Assembly: GCA_914767715.1 (NCBI GenBank)
Contig: OU612070.1
Span: forward strand, 15,023,501 to 15,083,500
Source of the DNA: Membranipora membranacea
Lineage: Eukaryota; Bryozoa; Gymnolaemata; Cheilostomatida; Membraniporidae
DNA length: 60,000 bases
Reading direction: 5' to 3'
The position numbers were made by a program, and so were the translations under genes. Positions 49,441 through 60,000 of this stretch are shown in pieces. Position 1 is the first letter of the stretch. The number at the start of each line of letters is the position of its first letter. The notes below the pieces were generated by a model. That model was not told where the DNA came from. It saw only the letters and a program-made list of their open reading frames with translations, and made no database searches.

Positions 49441-52074
49441 TCAACAACACATTCTGGTATGAGCAGTAACAGGAAGGAAAATAAGCACAAGGAACTGACC
49501 ATTCATCTAAAAGACAGCTAAAAACACGACACAAGTTTTGACAGTAGGTTTTTTTAAAACTGAAGACACATATCAAGATATTGTAGTCCAGCGGATTGCG
49601 AGCAAAGCAGCTTATGAGTTACTTACTGCTATATGGAAATCAAAGTATTGGTTAGTTGCGGCTATATTAGTTCCATTTAGCGTATCACTTGGTTCAACAT
49701 CACTCCTCATAGTGACCAGTGTTCCATATCTGTCCATTGCTAGAAAGCAATCCGAACTTTTCACCCGAAACCTGAAGAAAGATAAATCAATGTCAAAAGT
49801 TTTTTGAAGTTAAAGTCAGAACTTTAGCTTTCTAGATTGAATAAGAGAAAGCAGCTGCACCACAGTGCGATTTGCTCAATCTGAGGTAGAGGAAAATCAG
49901 TGTCTAGATTATATATATTTCGCAATTGGTAACGCTCAATGTACCATCATTTCTGAGCCAATTGCAATCTGAAATGTTGTTAGATTTTTGTCAGCACGTG
50001 TATATATTGATATCGCAAATTCAGAAGATGTCCTATCCTTTTTTTCTTAGTTTTGCCAGTTAGTATACTTCGGTGTGTTGGGCCAGCAAAATGTCACCAT
50101 ACAGTTTATGATCAAAGACGGATTATTTCATAAACTTGGATTTGATAAAATGAATAAGAGGATTAAAAACCTTCTTATGAATCAACACATATGGGTTTTA
50201 TAGCTGCTGCCATTCAAGAAGACACAGCCTGCTTGGTTACTATTGCAACGATTAGGTCCAAGTCACCAATTTGTCTCCGTTCTGTCCACCTATCCACCCC
50301 TACTGATAAGATACAGCTCAAACAGAAGCAATATCAGCCATTACGATCTGTCTATCTATGTACAGAAGCAGATCAGTGTACAATGGCTATCGCAGCTTTT
50401 AATCATGATATTATTTTGCGGATGTTTAAACGCTCACCTCAATGCACCTGTCTTGCTTTTGCTGATACGGAATATTGAAGAGTCTGATGGTGCACTATTT
50501 ATCTGAAACAAAACGATGTTCACTCATCGGAGACAGCACAGCAGAAATTGTTTCATATGAAGATATACTAGGTTGTCATTCACTCAAGATGTAAGGGTAA
50601 CCCTAAAATTCTCTGTAGGGACTGATCCAAATGCAAAATGCAAAAAGTGCGAAAAATTGTAAAATACACAACTTCTGCAGAATCAATGCCTTGTCCATTT
50701 AGCAATTAGAAACTCATTCTTGCAAAGGCACATGTTACAGTACTTGTTCAGTTAAGCTAAACTTTACTTTGAAGGGAGTGGGGGTCGTCAATTACTTAAT
50801 GTGCTATGTATTATAAAAATGTTGCTATTTCTAGTCGTTGATGACAATGCCACAGACGTAATTTAGCCGATGAATCTGAATATATATGCCAAAGTTATGT
50901 CACTCTCGTGGCGTTAAGGTCAGCCTAATTTGTCATCTACCTGGCTTTTGTTGTGAAGTCTCACTGTCCCAGACATTGTATTGCTACATGAAGAATTTTG
51001 AGCCACAAACTTTACTCCTCCGCTTGTGTTAACCTCCCAAGCTATGTCTGAGCCACTCATATCCAGATATGTAGAGTTGTTGTATCGCCACATTCTAAAT
51101 TCTTCACTGTTCACTCTTGAAACTGCTTAAATGTTTTACAGTCATTATTTATTTATTATTTATATACAATTTTCAGATATCAAAAAGGAAAGGGAAAATT
51201 CCTTTTTGCGATGCTTTCACTACTCTCTATTACAAAAAATAGTTTTCCCTAACACTTATCTCTTTTTTCAAACTCATAAGATTATATAAATATTTACACT
51301 AAAAAGATGTAATGGTACAACATATTATTCAGAATCAAGGGCAGATCTCTCAGGGACTAAAATGATCCTAATTATTTTTTTATTTAATCTTAATGGGTCC
51401 GTATAGCAAGCAAATCAAAACAGCAATTTGAGCATATGAAGTGATACAAAACCTTTTCAATCGATGTAAGTTCACATTCATACCTGAGCTATGCATTTCT
51501 CCGGACTGTTGATTTAGCAGGTTGATGAGTTTGTAGTTGTAGCTTAACAATGAATAACATTGTCTGGTGTGTTGTCCGTGTGCAGACACAGCAGCTGCTA
51601 CAAACTAAAATAAAATCATGTGATCATTCTTTGACAAAATTGGTTCAAAATTAAATAAAAAGTCTGGAAGTTATACATCCAACCGATCGGTTGTCACAAA
51701 TTCAACTGGTCTGTCTGACTATATGAACAGATAAGTCTATGGTAGTTAAATTAAAATTTTGACTGCAATTTAGGTTGCTCCAATGTTACTGGTAAGCCAC
51801 TGGTGGCTCCAGGAAGAGCTACTCCATACCTGGCAAATTAGATCGGGAATAATTACAAAAATAATTAATTGAGATAGCGAGCAGAAAGCGGGCTTTTAGA
51901 CATAGCGTAAAATCCTCATTAATTGTGAATAACGTTGTCATTATTACCCTGTATAACTATATTTCTTAACACTCTCATGTGATTACAATTGAAATGGCTG
52001 CAAATGAAAATAAACACTGATATGAAATATAATTACATCATCTAACTTACCGTCAACATTGCACCGAACAACAT
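49441..52074 (-). CDS. FGF-like secreted beta-trefoil protein, copy 2
   Basis: Six exons on the minus strand: 52051-52074, 51484-51604, 50941-51122, 50438-50502, 49627-49771 and 49441-49506, also 200 codons plus TGA. The signal peptide is MLFGAMLTFVAAAVSA. Exon 2 is one codon longer and exon 3 one codon shorter than in copy 1. The FGF-like core reads KTGALRFRVKSSDCFLAMDR then YGTLV, and the end is GQFLVLIFLPVTAHT, identical to copy 1. Exons 5 and 6 are almost unchanged, whereas exons 2 and 3 differ at many residues (for example YENSTYLVMGG versus YNNSTYLDMSG). The frame is intact throughout, so both copies appear functional. The role is inferred as for copy 1, and the two products could differ in the variable N-terminal half. 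Confidence 0.65.
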
Positions 52075-52464
52075 TTTTGAGATCTTGATGATTTCTCTTG
52101 TATTGCAAATTTTCACTGAAGGACAAACTGAAGCCTTAACAAGATTTGCTACCTCAATTGTTGACTTGTGGATTTCTTGCGCTGTAAAAGATTGGATTGT
52201 AAAGCAGCAAACAAATTTAGGTGACAGAAAATAATTTTTCCCGCTTTATATACCTGGGCAACGAGGATATTAAAGCGTAAATTGTTATTCCGAATTTACT
52301 ATTCAGTTTCATTATAATGACTCATGTGGAGGAAAACATTTTGCTAGATCCCCATCAGCTCAGAAAATTACTTGCAGGAATTAAAAATTAATTTCATCAG
52401 CAACTGCTATGCACAAGGTCAGCAATCTCATTATTCTAATTAGATTTTAAACAATTCATGCAAT

Positions 52465-52878
52465 CAGTGGCGTATATTAGCACTCACGGCCCACGGGTTT
52501 CCGTGAGTGGCTGAATAGCTCAGTGTGTAGAGCGTTCGCTTTATAATCACTGATAATAAGATTGTTGTGGGTTCGAATCCCATCAAGGTCAGTTTTTTTT
52601 CAAATGGGTGCTTTATAACTGGAGCATTTTTACCGTAATCTTCTACTGCTATTGAGTTGTTTTCTGAAAGTACCAACAGCTCAGTGAGCTATTGAAATAC
52701 CTCTCTGCTTGCACTATTTTGCTACCGATATGCAAAAATTTCCGTGGAGGGAGGGCGCTTAAGCGCCCCTCCCACACCCTCCCCGCCACGCCTACGGCGT
52801 GTGGATCGGGCTGCGCCCGATTATTATGCTCATCTCTGAAAAGTCAGTGAGTGAAATTTTTTAGAATATACGCCCCTG
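52465..52878 (+). mobile_element. hAT-like MITE with tRNA-like core (copy 2)
   Basis: A 414-bp element flanked by an exact 8-bp target duplication CATGCAAT (52457-52464 and 52879-52886). TIRs are CAGTGGCGTATATT and the inverse of CAGGGGCGTATATT. The interior has a tRNA-like region (about 52509-52592) with A box TAGCTCAGTGTGTAGAGCG and B box GTGGGTTCGAATCCCAT; the acceptor and anticodon arms do not pair, so it is not a working tRNA. The GC-rich right part pairs GGCGTGTGGATCGGGC with nearby inverse sequence. The unit 1 sequence has no insertion here, so it arrived after the duplication. Confidence 0.85.
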
Positions 52879-53255
52879 CATGCAATTGGTTGCACAACAA
52901 TTGATCAAGTCTTTCACTTGCAACAGGATTTAAATTTAATAGAAGTAAGTTGTATAATGACGCAATGAAAAAATGAGAATATATACAGGCTCAACATGTC
53001 AATGATTACTACTCATAGTACTTCCTGTTAGAGACATCATGTTACATTGTGAGAGTATTGTCATCACTTATTGGCAACCGGAACCTTCTTTGCATATTGC
53101 CTAAAATTAATTTTTATTGTCGAAAAATATCCATGAGAAAGGACAAATGTCATTAGTCACGTTTATGATGAAAATCTATTTGATTAAACTGTGAAAATTG
53201 AAATGAGGAAAATATTATTCAGAAAATGGGGAATTCTCTACATCAGCATCAGGAA

Positions 53256-54172
53256 ACACTGGACTGTAGTGTCCTGTGTATGATTTTTTGCACAGCGATA
53301 TTCATCAGACTAATTAGCTCAGCTTGGATGAGATCCAATCAAATAGCTTCTTGTTGGTTTATCGCCATTAAATGTGACATGGTTATATACTTATATCAAA
53401 AGTGAAATTGCCGTGGGTAGATTCTGACGATGGGCCTTCTGGAAACAAAGATGAATCATTAAAGGCGCTGTCAAATAGTGATTAATGCTATTTTCTATTT
53501 TTAGTCTCTCTGTGTGCACAGAGCCATCAGACTCATCTATAACTTCTCTGGGATTTGAGAAACCCTTGGGCTTTTTCCCTTGCAGCATTTGAAGTGTTCC
53601 AAAGTTCCAAGCTGACCTGAATAGTTCTTCATAATACTTGGATTTTGCTTTGCATGCCTCTGAAAATGGTATGATACATCAGTAAATAGAAAATCCTTTT
53701 AAGCTCAGGTTTCGTTCCTGGCACTACTAAATGCAGTTTCAAATAAAATCTCAAATTTTGGCTATCAACAATATCGATATCGAAGGATCAAGTATTTTGC
53801 GAATAAAAACTCCCATACCAAATTTCAAATCTGGAGGTTTCCACCAAGTATCAGTTCAAACCTAAACAGAGTGACATAACATTGGCATCATTCCAGTATA
53901 CAAAAGGATATCCTTCCCTGTGTTAGAGTTTATCATGATTAGGCTTATTGAATATAAGAAGCAAGCACTAATTTGTGACACATGACCAAAGGTTACGTTA
54001 GTGGTGGGAACCAAAATCTTGATGTGTCATAGTGTACATAACCTTATGAATCAATCAAATTAACACCGGAATCTGTCAGTGTTATTATTTACTCAAATAT
54101 ATTGCATGATTCTAATAAATATCTATAAATACTATCATGACTATTATGAGAATAGGCTGAGGGAATAAAATA
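53256..54172. other. Intergenic, no gene seen
   Basis: No supported exon. A short open stretch at 53391-53588 (minus) has no domain. Confidence 0.4.
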
Positions 54173-55789
54173 CAGTGCGCTGGCCCAGCGCGACAAAGTA
54201 CTATCTGGATATTTTTCGAATTTGCAGAAATTCAAATTTAAGGTTGACAGGCCTGTTTCTTGAAAACTTCTAACCCGATAGTTTTGAACTTTAACCTATA
54301 TGACTTTGTTATGGAATGATATAATTACCATGAGTTGAAATTTCTATACAAGATTTTTTTAATCCCTTAATTGAAATTAACAAAGCCAGATAGACTTTAT
54401 CGCAGGGAAAATAATCAAATCATAGTGCAATAAAGATCTTACTGGCAATGAAGCCAGTATTCATAATGGTGTAACAAGGATGAGAGTAAGACTTTTTTGG
54501 AGGATACGTAATGTATTTCACGTAAACACTAGACTAGCACACAGAGACATCATTCTCTGCCATTTTACACTTTTTAGTCGGCAGTTTTTAGAAAGTTCAC
54601 TGTTTTAACTGGAGTTTGAGGTCCTTTTTCTCGCCTATATAGGTATAGGTAGTCTTGGCTATGTTTCCATTGATCTTGGCTGCAAATATAACGTAACTTG
54701 ATTGCACAGCATATAGGGAATTCCCAGCAAACGGGAATTTTAATTAGAACTCTGTCTCAGATTATATTTACAAATAGATATTTTTGAATAAAGCAGATAA
54801 TGTCTAAACAGAACAAACATTATAGGCCAGAAGCAGCTATAGCATAAGTTGTTATGGCACGGAAAATATTTGATGGTAAATTTCACCGGGAGTACCCAGT
54901 TGTAGTGGTCATATTTAGAAATTAAAAGGTGTTTTGTTTTGGAATTATATGTGTGGGGAAATAACCCCTATTCTGTGTAATCTAACTAATCTAATCATCA
55001 GGGAATTCCAGGTTGAAATTGCATTGTGGGATTTTGTTGACATGGCAATTAATTCACCAAGTAAACTTGTAGAGAAGTATGCTCGTATCAGACAAGCACA
55101 AATTGAAAAAATTCAATTGAATTATGTCAAACTTTTTATGGGACTAGTATGATATTGTATGGTCTTAAAACCACTGTCTTTGGGCAATTACAAACAACAT
55201 TTTTTGATGTTTCAATTGCCTCTTATGTCATTTTTCGGCTGGATATCTTCTGCATAACACATGAGTAAAGAGTTCAATGAGTGCCTCACTTTTCAGAAAG
55301 AAACCCAACTGTCAGAGTCTGAAAAGCTTAGATATGCCAGCTTCGCATTCTTTCCTAACATGCTAATGGCATGATATGGGGATATGCGGCAGCGCTGTCT
55401 CTCACCAACCACCTCATGCAATGATAAAACATATACAATGTAGAACCCGGGACTATAGTCTTGACTTGTGCCAACTGCATCAAACTCTTGACTTCCCACC
55501 AAAAACATATTGATAGTGTGAATATTTGGGATATGCAGTAGTGCTGCGGCTGACCTCTTCAACTGGGTACACACTTGTTTCCTACATCAAATTTGTCTCA
55601 CGCTATCATGTTTTGAGCAGTTTTACGTCTAGGCTGCTTTTTGTCTTGTTCTCGTTGAGATGTAGTGCTGTCGCTGACCCCCTTTTATAATGATGTGATA
55701 GAGTATATTGTTAAAATCATACATATAGTCGTGTTTCCTGCTGACCATATTAATCACTTAACATTTCACTTACCTCATCGATTGGAGAA

Positions 55790-56355
55790 AATTGCCGCGC
55801 TGCTGCTAACATGATTGCTACAACAGGATACACTCTCAATTTTGGATTCAGCACGTTGTTCTACCCTAGATATACCCTTGTTTTAAGCTCGTAACATTTC
55901 ACTTATTATTAGCGATTGTGAGAAAAATTGCGATATGCTGCCGCGCTGCCGATCTTCCGCTGACATGATTGGTACGACTGGGTCCATTTGCCTGCATTCG
56001 GAGTGGCTCCCGATCCACTGGTCATGCCGCGACGTGACCAGTGGATCGGGAGCAACAGGCATGCAGGCAATTGGATCAAACTTGTTCTAGGTTACACCCT
56101 TATTTCTTTATATTCAGCACATTATTATACCCTTGAAACACCTTTTATTCAAACTCTTAATATTTCACTCATTAAATTAAATTAAATTAAAGAAATGAGG
56201 ATATGCTGCCGCGCTGCCGCTGACATGATCGCTACAACTGGGTACACCCTTAATTTTGGATTCAGCATGTTGTTCCACCCTAGAAACACGCTTTATTGAA
56301 TTCTTAACATTTCACTTATTATATGCAGTTTTGAGAAAAATTGCGGATATGCTGC
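55790..56355. repeat. Tandem repeats inside the foldback element
   Basis: Units of roughly 150-190 bp contain GATATGCTGCCGCGCTGCCG, GACATGAT, TACAACTGGGTACACCC, TTTTGGATTCAGCA, TTGTTC and AACATTTCACTTATTA. At least two full units (about 55800 and 56215) and partial ones are present. Confidence 0.7.
55984..56074. repeat. Near-perfect hairpin
   Basis: CTCCCGATCCACTGGTCA (56007 onward) pairs perfectly with TGACCAGTGGATCGGGAG ending at 56052, across a 10-base loop. Outer arms TTGCCTGCAT (55988-55997) and ATGCAGGCAA (56061-56070) pair as well. It interrupts one tandem repeat unit and looks like a separate small insertion. Confidence 0.8.
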
Positions 56356-57323
56356 CGCAAGACAGTATCATACTAACCTCATAAAGATCTGACATTATAT
56401 TTATTGAAATTTTTTTAATTTGTCCTGATCTAACACAAGCAGACTTCTACAAGTTTACTTGGTAAATAAATTGGCAAGTCAACAAAATCCCCACAATGCA
56501 GTTTCAACCTGGAATTCCCTGAAGATTAGATTATTAAGATTACACAGAATAGGAGTTATGTCCCCACACATATAATGCAAAAACAAAACACCTTTTAATT
56601 TCTAAATATGACCACTACAACTGGGTACACCCGGTGAATTTTACATTTTACGATCAGTTTCCTGCCATCAAAGATTGTCCGTGCCATTATTTTATAGAGC
56701 AGTTACAGCCAGGCTGCTTCTGGCCTATTATGATTGCAACCAAAGAGACATGCCAAGTTTGTTAATCTGCTTACAGGGTATTACGTTGACATACAACAAA
56801 GCGATTTGTTTAGTGATAGGACAACTTAACAGGGTAACTTGGCTTTTTTTTCAGTCGAAGTAGTGAAATCTTTTATAAACTACTCCTTTAATTCACAAGC
56901 ATACCTTAATTACAATGGGAACTATATGAGAAAAGTGCAGATCATAATAAACGCATAGAAAGACAGAAAATATAACTTCATATCCAAAATTGCTTTAGTA
57001 TTATTTTTTGACTGTCAGTTTTTATATTTGTAAGGTCATAGAACAGCTTTCGGTTCAAAGCGATAAATGAAAGTGAGATTATACATAAAGTTTATAAACT
57101 ATTAGAAACAAACATCATGTTCCTAATCCCTTTATTGCACTGAGTAAATATTTAAACTTTGCCAGTTAGAACAAAGTCGCACCAGATATCTAGAGAGCGG
57201 TCAGAGATAGAAAAATAATTCAACCAGATTTTAAATCTTGAGCATGAAAAACCCCATTGCCAAAATTATAGAAGATTTTTTTGGTTTTGCCAGACAGCAC
57301 TTTGTCGCGCTGGGCCAGCATGC

Positions 57324-57877
57324 GGTCTAAGTGGACTTTTTTCTTTATGGGTACTCTACTCTCTGGGTTGAAAATTGTTTTAGGAAACTTTTGCAATTTT
57401 GAGATCAAATTGTGCAGAAATATGGATCTGTAATAGTATGATTGATATCCGGTCAAAAGAGGCAACTTGACACTGTTTTTTGAACAGAATCCAGTGGGAA
57501 CTGTGTTCTAAAGGTTCCCCTTTTATATATTTTTGCAGGATGAGTGATATCTGTATGTGATGACAATAAAAGGGAAGCACAGAAGTTTGTTAGTTTCAAC
57601 TCTTTTTATCAGATTGGGAGGGGAAAAGAGGTCTTAACTATATGTCAGTTAAGTGAGGTTGATAAGTTGACATAAGAAACTTTAGTCTGTATGTATTCGT
57701 GCAAGGCTTCCTGGCCTGAAAAATAAAATCACAGTGGTTGGTGATGTCGTTTTGTTTTTACTCTTCTTTACCCTACAGTGAAAAATTCATTTTTGTTATC
57801 AGTGCCAGGAATACGATGGGGTCTAATCTATGTATATTATCACAGAGTAAGGATATACAGAGGGGACTGTTGAACCC
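57324..57877. other. Intergenic, no gene seen
   Basis: AT-rich sequence without supported features. Confidence 0.4.
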
Positions 57878-58045
57878 ACAAACGTCGCAAACGTCAAAAC
57901 GTCGCAATCTAGCGTTCCACTAAAGTTGCAATCCCAAAAACGTCGCAACGAAGGGTTTTTGTAACGTAGCAAACCCACAAACGTCGCAACTTTTTAAATG
58001 TCGCAATAGCTCAAACCCACTAACGTCGCAAATGTCGCAACTCAA
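57878..58045. repeat. Clustered CGTCGCAA repeats
   Basis: Five exact CGTCGCAA and two TGTCGCAA octamers within about 160 bp, often inside CCCACAAACGTCGCAA. Spacing is irregular (roughly 15-50 bp). The motif is CpG-containing in an AT-rich background. Confidence 0.75.
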
Positions 58046-58724
58046 CAGAAATACCGAGTTGTCTTCTCATTTGATGCATATTTGTGATTATAATTTTCTG
58101 CGAGTATTAGATAGGAGCATACAAACTTCAAAACACTGTGGGTAGTTGAATATCAATGTTATATATTGTGCATTGGATAATTGTTGAGTATTTTTCATGT
58201 CATTTGAATCATTTTTTTTCACTTCTTAGGGTTGTTTATGGTTACCTCAGAATTCATTACTGCTGTCATAAAAGGGATGTTTATCAACATCTTGACACAG
58301 ATATTAAAAACCCAGTTTGTAATGTTTTGATTTGGCCAATGATTGAAGTCGTCAAGAGGTATTGACACAGCTTTGGCGTGAATGGTTCTTTATTTGTAAA
58401 GGGTGTATGCAATAGGGTCTTGATCGAAATGCTCTGCAGATTTTTTTGGATTTTACTTTCAGATCTTCCGACAAATCTGGTTTTTTCGTTAGCCTCTCCT
58501 TATTTTTTTTGGTAAGAGCTCTTCGACCTTATGTGAGCAAACCCAAATTGTTGGTCGATGAGCAAGTAAACGAAGACCTTCTAACCTTTATAAAATCCTA
58601 TTTAAGAATGCTTAACAAGTAACCAACTTCACTGAGACCATAAAAGACTACACAATTACACCCTGATAAATCCACTTGTATTGATTTATCACATGTACCA
58701 TAAAAGCTAGAGCTAGAGCTGTTA

Positions 58725-58930
58725 CATCGTAATAATTTATTAATGCCTAGTAATGACAACAAACAACACATTTTGTCAAAAAATAAAACGGAGATTAGTG
58801 TCTGAGTTGCGCAGGCATTATTGTATAAATTAATTATTAGTACAGCCGAATAAATCAGAGACCAATCTCTGTTTCATTTTTTGATGAAATGTGTTGTGTG
58901 TTGTCATACTAGGCGTAATTAAATTACTGT
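58725..58930. mobile_element. Small palindromic MITE
   Basis: The left arm around 58740-58798 (ATGCCTAGTAATGACAACAA, then AACACATTTTGTCAAAAAAT) is matched by the inverse of 58860-58921. The element is about 200 bp and non-coding. Confidence 0.65.
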
Positions 58931-58962
58931 CATCTGTCAGCAATCCCATCTCCGCCTTTTTT

Positions 58963-60000
58963 TTTATGTGTGTGTGTGTTTATTGCTTACTATAAAAACT
59001 AGAATGAGTAAAACGGTATCAAAGGTATATAAAAAGTTAAAAAGCAATGGGACAGTCAGATAGCACGAAGCTAGAGCGGAGACTGCCCGACTCGAACTCT
59101 CGAAGTCACATTCGCCTGCCGGAACGACAGAGCGAAACATCCGCAACCTGCATACAATCAAACCCGTCCCACAGGCGCGCCGCCAGGCCACCCAAGGAAC
59201 CAGACTGAGTACATGTCTCCACTCTACTAAGGTACCTGTTGTACAGGTTGACACCATGGCACAACAGGGACCTCTCACCTTGCCTGTTTTTGGCCTTTTT
59301 TGTTCGTAAATTATTTAATCTTGTGTTATAATCATGTTCTGATTTAAGAGAGTTGATAAACTCATTCGAAAATGTTCTTAAAAATAGTTTTAAAGAGCAG
59401 TATTGGAATAGCATATTCCAAGGCATTATATTCAAAGTCTTAAAAAGGGTTGAGTTGAAACATGATCTCTGGTTTTTTTCTTTAAAATCACTCTTACACA
59501 AGCCTTTTGGAGGACTATATTACTCGTTTAAGGTCATTTTCAGCAGCATGGCCCCAGAGCTCTATTCCATAGAGCAGGTGCGGGCAAAAAAATGAGTAAT
59601 ATAGTTTGATCATTGTTTTTTCGTCAAAATATGGCCTTACTACACGCATCGTTATTACAACCAAATTTAATTCTTTGCACAATTCATTTATGTCTGACTT
59701 AAAAGTAATATTTGAATCAAGGATAATACCTAAAAATTCAGTTTCATTTTCAGTTCAAGGGTGTTGGTATTCGGTTTGATAACATGATCATCGGCACTGA
59801 TAGCTTTGCTTGGGGATTTAAAAATTACCCGAAAAGTTTTGGAATAGTTAAGTACCAGTTTATTAGCTAACCACCAATTTTCAACTTTGTTTAATTCTTG
59901 ACTTAAAATAGCATGGTCTGTACAAAAAATATTAGTGTCGTCTGCATACAGTATTTAATTTAATGCAGGCGCTGCATTCAAGAATGCAGGCCTCTTGAAT
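58963..60000 (-). mobile_element. Non-LTR retrotransposon, decayed 3' part
   Basis: The minus strand encodes a reverse transcriptase C-terminal half: ILYADDTNIF (YADD catalytic motif at 59937-59948), then NWWLANKLVLNYSKTFRVIF, GIILDSNITFKSDI, YYSFFCPHLLYGIELWG (59551-59568 for GIELWG) and, in another frame, HDYNTRLNNL with GVNLYN near the end. These are the usual motifs of Jockey/CR1/RTE-type elements. An in-frame TAA just before the YADD motif and a frameshift near 59500 show that it is dead. The 3' end has AATAAA followed by a (CA)n tail at about 58963-58985. The element continues beyond the window. Confidence 0.85.

Larger units (their letters stand above)
46548..53255. repeat. Tandem segmental duplication, unit 2
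   Basis: Second copy of the block at 40215-46548, head to tail with it. It lacks MAX exons 1-4 and carries the frameshifted MAX last exon, FGF-like gene 2 and a MITE absent from unit 1. Confidence 0.85.
54173..57323. mobile_element. Foldback element with long inverted repeats
   Basis: The outer arms are GCGCTGGCCCAGCGCGACAA (54177 onward) and its inverse (ending near 57319). Longer inner arms, about 54820-55130 and 56410-56740, are diverged reverse complements (shared GGAATTCC, TGTGTGGGGA, ACTTGTAGA). The central part contains tandem repeats and a palindrome annotated separately. No transposase is seen. The structure is typical of foldback-type or nested MITE elements. Confidence 0.7.

Noticed and set aside
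52509-52592. Apparent tRNA gene
   Set aside because: A and B boxes are present, but the acceptor and anticodon stems do not pair and the segment lies inside a MITE that is repeated elsewhere.
57878-58045. Possible CRISPR array
   Set aside because: Repeats are only 8-16 bp with irregular spacing, and the host is eukaryotic.

Overview
The window is AT-rich eukaryotic nuclear DNA from an invertebrate metazoan. All real genes are split by GT-AG introns, AATAAA signals follow several stops, and short interspersed elements, MITE-like DNA transposons, foldback elements and a decayed non-LTR retrotransposon fill the gaps. Gene content (MAX, sphingosine-1-phosphate phosphatase, antistasin-type inhibitors, FGF-like beta-trefoil ligands) fits an early-branching or lophotrochozoan-type animal. 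I cannot fix the phylum from sequence alone.

Region 1 (about 1.9-25.2 kb, all minus strand) is a cluster of small secreted proteins. An unrecognised family of cysteine-containing precursors occurs as copies A (1897-3255), B (8451-8953, no signal exon found), C (13111-14128), a decayed relic (about 17.2 kb), D (19011-20134, pseudogene) and E (21474-22629). Each complete copy has the same three-exon plan: signal peptide, short linker exon, then an exon starting Asn-Ala-Ile that carries furin-type R-X-K-R sites and ends in a Cys followed by the stop. Upstream of C and of E sits a small antistasin-domain gene (14983-16666 and 23655-25188), so the peptide plus inhibitor pair was probably duplicated as a block. 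C and E share a TATA/initiator promoter; pseudogene D has lost the TATA part.

Region 2 (26.6-41.7 kb) holds two conserved housekeeping genes head to head: a six-coding-exon sphingosine-1-phosphate phosphatase (minus) and the bHLH-leucine zipper factor MAX (plus). About 1.3 kb separates their start codons, and a canonical CACGTG E-box lies just upstream of MAX.

Region 3 (about 40.2-53.3 kb) is a tandem duplication of roughly 6.3-6.7 kb. Each unit holds the last MAX exon and, on the opposite strand, a complete six-exon FGF-like gene of 200 codons. The second MAX last exon has a one-base frameshift and is a pseudo-exon or an alternative terminal exon. A 414-bp hAT-like MITE with a tRNA-like core inserted into the second unit after the duplication.

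Region 4 (53.3-60 kb) has no convincing cellular gene. It holds a foldback element of about 3.1 kb with nested palindromes and tandem repeats, a short CGTCGCAA repeat cluster, a palindromic MITE and the 3' part of a decayed non-LTR retrotransposon (minus). All gene models were derived by eye from splice signals, reading-frame continuity and comparison between copies.
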